Shown here piece by piece: positions 7,153-13,720 of a stretch of 13,723 nucleotides of DNA (position 1 is the first letter of the stretch; each line of letters starts with the position of its first letter). Made by a program: the position numbers and the translations under genes. Below the pieces are notes generated by a model. That model was not told the DNA's origin. It saw only the letters and a list, made by a program, of their open reading frames with translations, and did not search any database. Origin of the DNA: Lachnospiraceae bacterium. GTDB taxonomy: Bacteria; Bacillota; Clostridia; Lachnospirales; Lachnospiraceae. The stretch spans positions 1 through 13,723 of the forward strand of contig JAGDCK010000094.1 in assembly GCA_017958585.1 (NCBI GenBank), given 5' to 3'.

Positions 7153-7178
7153 GCGGTAGTCTTGGCGGTACTTTGGCA
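7152..7178 (+). promoter_or_regulatory. Iterated GGCGGTA motifs overlapping the promoter -35 (possible operator)
   Basis: GGCGGTAGTCTT (7152-7163) and GGCGGTACTTT (7164-7174) lie head to tail, and a third partial unit GGCAG begins at 7175 and overlaps the candidate -35 TTGGCA. Spacings are 12 and 11 bp, near one helical turn. Such phased repeats at a -35 resemble an operator array. The product of the first gene, which carries a helix-turn-helix-like segment, is a possible ligand-responsive binder, but nothing here proves it. Confidence 0.35.
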
Positions 7179-7202
7179 GATTTGCACAAGATATTTTATA
7201 AA
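7173..7202 (+). promoter_or_regulatory. Candidate promoter of the ACT protein/hom/aspartokinase operon
   Basis: TTGGCA (7173-7178, five of six) and TATAAA (7197-7202, five of six) are separated by 18 bp, giving a start near 7209. A second candidate is TTGCCT (7230-7235), 17 bp, TAACAT (7253-7258) with a TG extension, giving a start near 7265. The first matches consensus better; both could be used. Confidence 0.5.
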
Positions 7203-7326
7203 AATTATTAAAATGTGACATTTATTCCCTTGCCTTCGACACTTTACTGTGTTAACATATCTTTCAGTGACGCACATGTGTCCGTCCCAAAAGAACTTAA
7301 AATGTATTCAGAGTACAGAGGTTTTT

Positions 7327-7770
7327 ATGGCAGAGGCTACCAATTATTTTGTTGTAAGACAGAAAGCTGTTCCGGAAGTACTCCTCAAGGTTGTGGAGGC
7401 AAAAAAACTCATTGAATCCGAAAAGGTGGAGACCATCCAGGAAGCCGTTGATGCGGTGGGGATAAGTCGAAGTTCCTTTTACAAATACAAGGATGACATC
7501 TTTCAGTTCCATGATTCATTGCAGGGTACCACGGTGACACTAACATTGCAGATGGATGATGAACCCGGACTTTTGTCGGATCTGTTAAAGATCGTTGCCG
7601 CATACAAGGCGAATATTCTGACCATTCATCAAAGTATTCCGATCAGCGGAGTGGCGTCTTTGAGTATAAGCATTCAGATCCTGCAAAACACGGGAAATGT
7701 ATCGGATATGATCGAAACCATGGAATCCCAAAAGGGAGTGCACCATGTCAAGATATTAGCTAAAGAATAG
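7327..7770 (+). CDS. ACT domain protein of the PheB/UPF0735 family, probable amino-acid-responsive regulator
   Basis: The 147-residue product (from ATG 7327) has the size and layout of the UPF0735 family. The N-terminal half carries a helix-turn-helix-like stretch (about 36-58, ETIQEAVDAVGISRSSFYKY). The C-terminal half is an ACT domain (about 70-145: TVTLTLQMDDEPGLLSDLLKI, then NILTIHQSIPI), a fold that binds amino acids. ATG 7327 is preferred over an upstream in-frame TTG at 7249: AGAGG (7317-7321) lies five bases before it and the family N-terminus begins at MAEATNYF. Some members were named PheB as supposed chorismate mutase-linked proteins, but placement just before hom favours control of homoserine/threonine synthesis, as I recall being proposed for a Bacillus homologue. 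The hom ATG is 10 bases after this stop, with the hom ribosome site overlapping the stop. Confidence 0.85.
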   Translation: MAEATNYFVVRQKAVPEVLLKVVEAKKLIESEKVETIQEAVDAVGISRSSFYKYKDDIFQFHDSLQGTTVTLTLQMDDEPGLLSDLLKIVAAYKANILTIHQSIPISGVASLSISIQILQNTGNVSDMIETMESQKGVHHVKILAKE

Positions 7771-7780
7771 GAGAACAGAC

Positions 7781-8992
7781 ATGATAAATGTTGCAGTATT
7801 AGGCTACGGCACCGTAGGAAGCGGAGTTGTGGAGGTTATCGAAGAAAACAAGGAAACAGTCAACAAGAAATCGGCTGCGGAACTTAATGTAAAATACATC
7901 CTTGACCTTAGAGATTTCCCCGGAGATCCCTATGAGGACAAGGTTATCCACGATTTTAACATCATTTTAAACGATCCCGAGGTTTCCATTGTATGTGAGA
8001 CCATGGGAGGCGTGGGCGCAGCCTATAAATTTACCAAGGAATGTCTGCTTGCCGGAAAGAGCGTCTGCACTTCCAACAAGGAGCTGGTGGCAAAACACGG
8101 TCCCGAGCTTTTGCAGATCGCAAAGGACAAACAGTGCAATTACCTCTTCGAGGCAAGTGTCGGCGGAGGTATCCCGGTTATCCGTCCCATCAACTATTCC
8201 CTTACGGCAGAAGAGATCGAGAATATCACAGGTATCCTGAACGGTACCACAAACTACATGCTCACAAAGATGGACGCTCTGGGTGCCGATTTTGATGAGG
8301 TATTAAAAGAGGCTCAGGCAAACGGATATGCTGAGGCGGATCCCACAGCAGATATCGAGGGATATGATGCCCGCAGAAAGATCGCCATTTTATCATCCCT
8401 TATGATGACAAAGAATGTTGATTCCGAGAAGGTTTACACAGAGGGAATCACAAAGATCACTTCAGCGGATTTTGAATATGCAAAGGCAGCAGGCTTTAAG
8501 ATCAAGCTCCTCGGAACCAGCGAGAAGCTTTCCGATTCGGAAGTGGCAGTTATGGTAGCACCTTTCTTTATCGATCTTGAGCATCCGCTTGCCATGGTAA
8601 ATGATGTGTTTAATGCTGTTTTTGTAAAGGGTAACATGCTTGGCGACTCCATGTACTACGGACGCGGCGCAGGTAAGCTTCCCACAGCTTCAGCTGTTGT
8701 ATCTGACGTCATCGACTGTGCAAGACATCTTGGAAAGACAGTTATGTGCTTCTGGGACGCAGAGGATGTAAAACTTGCTGATGTTAAGGAACTTGAAAGA
8801 GAGTTCTTTGTGAGAATAGATTCTGCGGCAAAGGAAGATTTTGAGGAACTTTTCGAGGACTTCGAAGAGATAATCGCAGACAGAAAAGAGGACGCAGGTT
8901 ACTTCCTTCCTCCCACAAAAGAGAGAGACGTTTATGAAAAGCTTGAAAAGCTTGGTGACACGGTCTTAAATGTGATCAGGATCTACAGATAA
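7781..8992 (+). CDS. hom: Homoserine dehydrogenase
   Basis: Reduces aspartate semialdehyde to homoserine with NAD(P)H, the branch point to threonine and methionine. The Rossmann fold opens with VAVLGYGTVGSGV (4-16, GxGxxG at 8-13). The conserved SNK supplies a catalytic lysine (K100). The catalytic domain carries GILNGTTNYML (151-161) and the family signature AEADPTADIEGYDARRK (184-200), where D196 and K200 fit the known active-site residues. The product is 403 residues, shorter than Bacillus-type enzymes of about 430 with a full ACT tail. The last 65 residues (about 338-403) look like a reduced or diverged ACT-type domain, so feedback control may differ. ATG 7781 follows AGGAGA. The 48-base gap to the aspartokinase has no terminator, so the genes are co-transcribed. 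Confidence 0.95.
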   Translation: MINVAVLGYGTVGSGVVEVIEENKETVNKKSAAELNVKYILDLRDFPGDPYEDKVIHDFNIILNDPEVSIVCETMGGVGAAYKFTKECLLAGKSVCTSNKELVAKHGPELLQIAKDKQCNYLFEASVGGGIPVIRPINYSLTAEEIENITGILNGTTNYMLTKMDALGADFDEVLKEAQANGYAEADPTADIEGYDARRKIAILSSLMMTKNVDSEKVYTEGITKITSADFEYAKAAGFKIKLLGTSEKLSDSEVAVMVAPFFIDLEHPLAMVNDVFNAVFVKGNMLGDSMYYGRGAGKLPTASAVVSDVIDCARHLGKTVMCFWDAEDVKLADVKELEREFFVRIDSAAKEDFEELFEDFEEIIADRKEDAGYFLPPTKERDVYEKLEKLGDTVLNVIRIYR

Positions 8993-9040
8993 GGCATTCA
9001 AAAAATAAATTTGTATCATAGATTTGGAGAAAGAATTGAC

Positions 9041-10360
9041 ATGAGTAAAGTAGTAAAATTCGGTGGAAGTTCACTGGCAAGTGCAAAGCAGTTTAAAAAA
9101 GTCGGAGATATCATAAAGGCAGATCCCGAGAGAAGATGGGTAGTTCCCTCAGCTCCCGGAAAGCGCGACAAAAAGGACACAAAGGTTACCGATATGCTTT
9201 ATGCATGCTATGACCTGGCCGAGAACAACAAAGATTTTTCAAAGGCTCTCGAAGCTATCAAAGCCCGCTATGATGAGATCATCAAAGGTCTTAAACTTGA
9301 CCTTGATCTGTCGGATGAGTTTGCAACTATCGAAAAGAATTTCAAAGCTAAGGCCGGCAACAATTATGCCGCAAGCCGCGGAGAATATTTAAACGGTATC
9401 ATCATGGCAAACTACCTTGGATACGAGTTTATCGATTCCGCCACAGTTATCTTTTTTGACGAAAACGGAAACTTCGACGGTGAAAAGACCAATGAGGTTC
9501 TCTCCGAGAGACTTTCAAAATGTGAAAATGCGGTTATTCCCGGTTTCTACGGTGCACTTCCCGACGGCTCTGTAAAGACATTTTCAAGAGGCGGTTCAGA
9601 TGTTACGGGATCCATCGTTTCAAAGGCAGTAAAGGCCGATGTATATGAGAACTGGACAGACGTATCCGGATTTTTGATCGCTGATCCCAGGATCATCGAC
9701 AATCCCAAGGGAATCGATGTTATCACATACAGAGAGCTCAGAGAGCTTTCATACATGGGTGCAGGAGTACTCCACGAGGATGCTATTTTCCCTGTTCGCC
9801 AGATGGGAATCCCCATCAATATTAAAAATACAAATGCTCCTGAAGACAGAGGTACCTGGATCGTGGGAAGCACATGCCAGAAGTCAGATTATGTTATCAC
9901 CGGAATCGCCGGAAAGAAGGGCTTCTGCGCAGTAAATATAGAAAAAGACATGATGAACTCAGAGATCGGTTTCGGACGCAAAGTTCTTCAGGCTTTTGAG
10001 GAGAACGGAATCTCTTTTGAGCATGTTCCCTCAGGAATCGATACCCTCACAGTATTTGTTCACCAGGATGAGTTTATCGACAAGGAGCAAAAGGTGGTTG
10101 CGGGAATCCACAGACTTGCAAAGCCCGACACCATCGAGATCGAGGCAGACCTTGCTCTTATCGCTGTAGTTGGTCGCGGTATGAAGTCCACAAGAGGTAC
10201 AGCCGGCAGGATCTTCTCCGCACTTGCCCACAAAAACGTAAATGTCCGCATGATCGATCAGGGTTCCAGTGAGCTTAATATCATCATCGGTGTTTCCAAT
10301 GAGGACTTTGAGACAGCTATCAAGGCTATCTACGATATCTTTGTAGAGACAAAGCTTTGA
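9041..10360 (+). CDS. lysC: Aspartate kinase (aspartokinase) with C-terminal ACT domains
   Basis: Phosphorylates aspartate with ATP, the first step to lysine, threonine and methionine. The kinase domain has KFGGSS (6-11), VVPSAPGKR (34-42), SRGEYL (112-117), FSRGGSDVTG (181-190), TDVSG (206-210) and ADPR (214-217). Residues about 300-439 form the paired ACT regulatory region (EKDMMNSEIGFGRKVLQAFEE-like helix, then VVGRGMKSTRGTAGRIFSAL). The length of 439 matches the single-chain LysC type. ATG 9041 is chosen because GGAGA (9026-9030) precedes it by ten bases and MSKVVKFGGSS is the normal N-terminus; an upstream in-frame TTG at 9011 would add ten unsupported residues. Which end product inhibits it cannot be told. 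The missing middle enzyme, aspartate semialdehyde dehydrogenase, must be elsewhere. Confidence 0.95.
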   Translation: MSKVVKFGGSSLASAKQFKKVGDIIKADPERRWVVPSAPGKRDKKDTKVTDMLYACYDLAENNKDFSKALEAIKARYDEIIKGLKLDLDLSDEFATIEKNFKAKAGNNYAASRGEYLNGIIMANYLGYEFIDSATVIFFDENGNFDGEKTNEVLSERLSKCENAVIPGFYGALPDGSVKTFSRGGSDVTGSIVSKAVKADVYENWTDVSGFLIADPRIIDNPKGIDVITYRELRELSYMGAGVLHEDAIFPVRQMGIPINIKNTNAPEDRGTWIVGSTCQKSDYVITGIAGKKGFCAVNIEKDMMNSEIGFGRKVLQAFEENGISFEHVPSGIDTLTVFVHQDEFIDKEQKVVAGIHRLAKPDTIEIEADLALIAVVGRGMKSTRGTAGRIFSALAHKNVNVRMIDQGSSELNIIIGVSNEDFETAIKAIYDIFVETKL

Positions 10361-10508
10361 TCATATTGATTGCTTACCGGAGCTGCTTTGTATGATGAAA
10401 ACTTGAAATTTTTTTCTGGGAATTTATTACTATTTTTTCTGAAATCGGGGCGAGGAAGCAAAAATACGGATTTTTTTCATATCACTTTATTTCTAAATAA
10501 TGATTCTG

Positions 10509-10545
10509 AAGGCAGGTACCGATACCACATATTGGTGCCTGTCTT
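10509..10545 (+). terminator. Long hairpin, probable terminator of the aspartokinase operon
   Basis: Positions 10509-10524 pair with 10530-10545 over 16 bp, including three G-U wobbles, around the loop CCACA. The downstream run is only moderately T-rich (TTGTGTTTG), so termination may be partial or need Rho. It lies about 150 bases after the aspartokinase stop. A G-U-rich pattern fits an RNA structure rather than a DNA palindrome. Confidence 0.55.
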
Positions 10546-10612
10546 TGTGTTTGATAAATATTTATTTAACATGACAGTATTCTGACAAAAGCCTGTACGA
10601 AATAAAAATATA

Positions 10613-10641
10613 TTGACAATAATAGGCTTTTAAGCTATATT
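10613..10641 (+). promoter_or_regulatory. Strong sigma-A-type promoter of the structured RNA
   Basis: Perfect TTGACA (10613-10618), 17-bp spacer, TATATT (10636-10641, five of six matches). The start would be near 10648. The spacer contains an inverted repeat GCTT-TT-AAGC (10626-10635), which could be an operator or chance. This is the best-matching promoter in the window. Confidence 0.75.
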
Positions 10642-10647
10642 GATATT

Positions 10648-10815
10648 ACACAAAAGGAGAAAGAAAAAGAAAAAAAGAACCAGAAGCATTCCTCTTGGAG
10701 AGGGGTCTAATAGGACGGTTCTTCATATAGACTAGGAAAGCGAGGACGGTCCAATGGGTATTTCAGTCTAGGAGCGGGTGTCGATCGAAAGGTGATTGAT
10801 ACCCGCTCATTTGTT
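10648..10815 (+). ncRNA. Putative structured RNA (about 165 nt): small RNA or leader of the GH3 operon
   Basis: No protein frame is supported here, yet several helices can be drawn. H1 joins AAGAACC (10675-10681) with GGTTCTT (10717-10723) and encloses a hairpin TTCCTCT (10689-10695)/AGAGGGG (10699-10705). H2 joins TAGACT (10728-10733) with AGTCTA (10765-10770). A final 15-bp stem at 10772-10808 follows. AGGACGGT occurs twice (10712-10719, 10743-10750), and GGAC (10713-10716) could pair across helices with GTCC (10749-10752). The 5' end is a 28-base all-purine tract (10652-10679) including AAAAGGAG without a start codon in range. I compared it from memory with common riboswitches, SRP RNA, 6S RNA and T-boxes and recognised none; a rarer known motif such as raiA cannot be excluded. 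The 5' end is set by the promoter and the 3' end by the hairpin. Confidence 0.6.
10772..10815 (+). terminator. Terminator-like hairpin closing the structured RNA
   Basis: GAGCGGGTGTCGATC (10772-10786) pairs with GATTGATACCCGCTC (10794-10808) over 15 bp with two G-U pairs, loop GAAAGGT. The tail ATTTGTTG is T-rich but interrupted, so some transcripts may read through into the GH3 gene 74 bases later. It could therefore be a plain terminator or an attenuator. I found no upstream segment that would form an obvious competing antiterminator. Confidence 0.7.
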
Positions 10816-10881
10816 GTGGAAAAACAGAGGCTTTTGCGATACAATGAACTAGTATAAAACAGTTAAGGAATGGGAAGATTT

Positions 10882-12273
10882 ATGGATAACGATAATAAAG
10901 GTCTTTATGACAATGATATAGATGTGGAAAGTATTGCAAAGAATCAGACAAAGGACGACGAAAAGAGAAGGATCGCCAGGGCAAAGAAGAGAAAAAAAGC
11001 ACGTAACAGAGCCATTGCTTTTTTGTGTATCCTGACAGCTTTGATAATAACGGTTGTGGGACTTGTCCTCTATATTTTTATAGGAGGAGACGCCATATCA
11101 TTGCCTGATATAGCAGGCATCGGAAATACCGAAGAAATCGAGGATGACGAGGTGGCCGTTGTGATTTCCGGCGAGGAAAAGATGGAGGATTTTGATCCTG
11201 AAAGCCTGATCCCGGAACCCACCTACGAGGAAAAACTGGATGAACTTGTATCCGCCGCAGTTGATGTAATGCCAATCGAGGATAAGGTTGCAGGACTTTT
11301 TGTGGTAACACCCGAGAATATCACGGGTGTGAGCGCAGCCATAAAGGCAGGTGACTCCACAAAGGAAGCAATGACCAAATATGCTGTGGGTGGCTTTATA
11401 TACTTTGGAAAGAATTTAAAGGATGCGGATCAGGTAAAGGAGATGATCTCCGCAACCGTATCCTACTCCAGATACCCGTTGTTTATTGCGATAGACGAGG
11501 AAGGCGGAAATATCAGTCGCCTTTCAAACAGCGGAATATACGAAAAACTTCCATCTGCAGCGGACATCGGCGCTACGGGGGATCCGGCAAATGCATATAA
11601 TACAGGATTAAAGATCGCGGAAAACATGACCGCCCTTGGCTTTAACCTGGACTTTGCACCGGTTGCTGATCTTAGGACATCCAAAAACAATCTTCTCTCC
11701 ACCAGATCATACGGAACGGAAGCGGGAGAAGTGACAGAGTATGTGCTTCAGATGATGCAGGGCCTTACCGACGGAAATGTGACTTCATGTATAAAGCATT
11801 TTCCGGGAATCGGAAGCTCCGACGGAGATACCGAGGAGGGAATGGCTGCCAGCAATATAAGCAGAGACGAACTGGAAGCAGGCGAATTTGAGATCTACAG
11901 AAAAGCCATTGAGGCGGGCGCAGAGATGATAATGGTGGATCATGTGGCGGTGCCTGCACTTACCGGCGACAACACTCCGTGCTCTCTGTCAAAGGCTGTT
12001 GTCACGGATATATTAAGAGAAGAAATGGGATTTGACGGAGTTATCGTCTCGGATGCTTTGAACATGGGAGCGATATCCGAGTACTATTCTTCATCGGAGG
12101 CCGCAGTCATGGCCATAAGAGCAGGCTGTGATATGGTCCTTATGCCGGAGAATTTTGAGGAGGCTTATAACGGTGTACTTCAGGCTGTGGAAAAAGGTCA
12201 GATCTCCGAGGCCAGGATCACGGATTCTTTGAAACGTGTTTACAAGATCAAATTTGCAGACAGGGTGGAATGA
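10882..12273 (+). CDS. Membrane-anchored GH3 family protein, NagZ-like
   Basis: GH3 enzymes of this branch remove N-acetylglucosamine or related residues from cell wall fragments. I prefer ATG 10882 (463 aa), 11 bases after AAGGA (10866-10870), over ATG 10870, which that site would nearly touch. Domains: basic cytoplasmic N-terminus (1-43), one membrane span (about 44-67), an acidic linker to about 112, then the GH3 barrel. Motifs are FIAIDEEGGNISRL (201-214), FAPVADLR (258-265), KHFPGIG (305-311) and VSDALNMGAI (389-398) with D391 as the expected nucleophile. In NagZ the loop after KHFPGHG reads D-S/T-H, where the histidine is acid/base. Here it reads D316-T317-E318, so glutamate replaces it and the H of PGHG is isoleucine. 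Activity may be altered. The catalytic part is outside the cell. The next gene is coupled to it. Confidence 0.85.
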   Translation: MDNDNKGLYDNDIDVESIAKNQTKDDEKRRIARAKKRKKARNRAIAFLCILTALIITVVGLVLYIFIGGDAISLPDIAGIGNTEEIEDDEVAVVISGEEKMEDFDPESLIPEPTYEEKLDELVSAAVDVMPIEDKVAGLFVVTPENITGVSAAIKAGDSTKEAMTKYAVGGFIYFGKNLKDADQVKEMISATVSYSRYPLFIAIDEEGGNISRLSNSGIYEKLPSAADIGATGDPANAYNTGLKIAENMTALGFNLDFAPVADLRTSKNNLLSTRSYGTEAGEVTEYVLQMMQGLTDGNVTSCIKHFPGIGSSDGDTEEGMAASNISRDELEAGEFEIYRKAIEAGAEMIMVDHVAVPALTGDNTPCSLSKAVVTDILREEMGFDGVIVSDALNMGAISEYYSSSEAAVMAIRAGCDMVLMPENFEEAYNGVLQAVEKGQISEARITDSLKRVYKIKFADRVE

Positions 12274-12314
12274 TTATAAGCGAGGAACTTATGGGATCAA
12301 TTGGGGAATTTGAT

Positions 12315-13565
12315 ATGAATAATGAAAAGTTTCGCGTTACGAAAAAATACGGGAGGGGTCTGTTTCCCCTCCTGTTTTTGATGGGCGTTTTGTGCTCATT
12401 TACTGCCTGTGGCAGGACAGAGCCAAGGGCGGACCTGATAGTCGCAAGTGATATTCACTATATCACGCCGAGGATCAATGACAACGGAGCTATGTTTCAA
12501 AGTCTCATAAATGAGAGAGACGGAAGAGCAATGCTTTATATAGAAGAAATAACCGAGGCCTTTGTGGACGAAGTGATCGAAAAAAAGCCTGAGGCATTGA
12601 TCGTAACCGGAGATCTGACATTTAACGGTGCAATCGAGAGCCATGAGGATCTTGCAAAGAAATTTTCCCGCCTTGAGGAAAACGGTATAGATGTTTTGGT
12701 GCTTCCGGGAAATCATGATGTATATTCGGGAAATGCCGCCAGGTTTTCGGGGGAGAGTTTTGAAAGATTGGAGAGCCCGGGCTCTGATAAGTTTAAGGAG
12801 CTTTACCATGATTTTGGCTACAGTGAAGCACTTGACGTGGATGAGAATTCCGCCAGCTACATTTATGATGTAAATGATACTCTTCGGGTACTGATGTTAG
12901 ACTTTAACACATACGATGCCTACAGCGATATTTCGGAGGAAACTCTCTCCTGGACGGAAAAAGTTTTGAAGCAGGCCAAAAAGGATGGCGTATACGTGCT
13001 TGCCTGCGGACATCAGAATATTTTTACTCATCACAAGCTGTTCATGTTCGGATATGTGATCGCAAGGACGGACAAGCTTACAAAGCTTTTTGAAAAATAC
13101 GGCGTGGAAGTATTTTTGAGCGGTCACCTCCACACCCAGCACTATGTAAAAAACGGAAAAGTGACGGAGATACTGACATCGGCTCTTCCGCTTTATCCCA
13201 ATCAATACGGAAAGATCACTTTTTATGACGGGATCATGGACTATGAGGCGGTGGAGACAAAGGTTGATGCGCCGGGATTTGAGGAATATGCCATCGAAAG
13301 CTTCGAGAGGATGTCCAATCCCACCAGGTTAAGTCTGGCCGAGTCATCCCTTACTGCGGAGGAGCAGAAAAGAGTGGTGGATTTCTTTACTTTCACAAAC
13401 TTCTGTTACTACAGCGGGGATATGGTAAGCTACGGACAGAGTACCGAGCGTGACGAGATCAAGGCACTCTGGGATAAGAGCGGCCTGGGATACAGACCTT
13501 ATCTGGAACTTATCGAGGAGGACAGCGGCAAGGACTTCAAACATCTGAGAGTTAAACTTAAATAA
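12315..13565 (+). CDS. Lipoprotein metallophosphoesterase
   Basis: A calcineurin-like, two-metal phosphoesterase with every core motif: DIH (46-48), TGDLT (98-102), GNHD (132-135), H233 in ACGHQN and SGHLHTQ (269-275). The N-terminus is a lipoprotein signal: basic residues 5-14, hydrophobic 16-30 and a cysteine at 32 (SFTAC, a slightly atypical lipobox with F at -3), so the enzyme would be tethered outside the membrane. ATG 12315 is chosen because GGGGA (12303-12307) precedes it by seven bases and it gives a normal signal length. The frame is open back to an ATG at 12270 overlapping the GH3 stop, which would put 15 extra residues before the signal. The substrate is unknown: nucleotides, phospholipid headgroups or wall polymers are all possible. 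It shares a transcript and location with the GH3 protein. The C-terminal 90 residues match nothing I recognise. Confidence 0.88.
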   Translation: MNNEKFRVTKKYGRGLFPLLFLMGVLCSFTACGRTEPRADLIVASDIHYITPRINDNGAMFQSLINERDGRAMLYIEEITEAFVDEVIEKKPEALIVTGDLTFNGAIESHEDLAKKFSRLEENGIDVLVLPGNHDVYSGNAARFSGESFERLESPGSDKFKELYHDFGYSEALDVDENSASYIYDVNDTLRVLMLDFNTYDAYSDISEETLSWTEKVLKQAKKDGVYVLACGHQNIFTHHKLFMFGYVIARTDKLTKLFEKYGVEVFLSGHLHTQHYVKNGKVTEILTSALPLYPNQYGKITFYDGIMDYEAVETKVDAPGFEEYAIESFERMSNPTRLSLAESSLTAEEQKRVVDFFTFTNFCYYSGDMVSYGQSTERDEIKALWDKSGLGYRPYLELIEEDSGKDFKHLRVKLK

Positions 13566-13579
13566 TAGAAGAGATTGCT

Positions 13580-13613
13580 CCCCGCGGTCCATATGACCGC
13601 GGGGATGTTTTTT
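13580..13613 (+). terminator. Rho-independent terminator of the GH3/phosphoesterase unit
   Basis: A perfect 10-bp GC-rich stem (CCCCGCGGTC at 13580-13589 with GACCGCGGGG at 13595-13604), loop CATAT, then six T residues (13608-13613). Confidence 0.95.
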
Positions 13614-13618
13614 GAGTG

Positions 13619-13720
13619 TCTTTACAGTTTATAATCGCAAAAGCGCAAAAAAACTGTGACCGAAAAAAACGAGAAATAATCTTTACAGTTTATTTGCGAA
13701 AAAATCAAAAAAGACTGTAA
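13619..13720 (+). repeat. Repeated TCTTTACAGTTTAT elements with internal inverted repeats
   Basis: TCTTTACAGTTTAT occurs identically at 13619-13632 and 13680-13693, 61 bp apart. Each copy is followed by an A-rich stretch and an inverted end: ACAGTTT (13624-13630) with AAACTGT (13651-13657), and TTACAGT (13683-13689) with ACTGTAA (13714-13720). Each unit could form a long-looped hairpin or a split binding site. The window ends here, so more copies or a regulated gene may follow. Confidence 0.5.

Larger units (their letters stand above)
10361..10881 (+). other. Gene-free interval of about 520 bases: hairpin, promoter, structured RNA, spacer
   Basis: AT-rich DNA with T-runs and two copies of TTTTTTCTG (around 10413 and 10434) occupies 10361-10505. 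The long hairpin at 10509-10545 follows, then a strong promoter at 10613-10641, the putative structured RNA to about 10815, and a 65-base spacer before the GH3 gene. TACAAT (10840-10845) and TATAAA (10853-10858) in the spacer resemble -10 boxes but lack a matching -35. An open frame at 10370-10585 has no ribosome site and no protein-like composition, so I do not call a gene. Confidence 0.6.

Noticed and set aside
7249..7326. N-terminal extension of the ACT protein from TTG 7249
   Set aside because: The family N-terminus begins at ATG 7327, which has its own AGAGG; the extension overlaps a candidate promoter.
9011..9040. TTG start for aspartokinase adding ten residues
   Set aside because: KFGGSS should lie within the first dozen residues, and ATG 9041 has a suitable ribosome site.
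10511..10545. T-box leader suggested by GGTACCGATACC
   Set aside because: No T-box core sequence or specifier-type stem is present, and no aminoacyl-synthetase or biosynthetic gene follows directly.
10370..10585. Open frame of 71 codons after the aspartokinase
   Set aside because: It has no ribosome site, a composition rich in F, S and N from AT-rich DNA, and it overlaps the hairpin at 10509-10545.
12270..12314. Phosphoesterase start at ATG 12270 overlapping the GH3 stop
   Set aside because: It would place 15 charged residues before a normal lipoprotein signal, while ATG 12315 has the better ribosome site; leaky use cannot be excluded.
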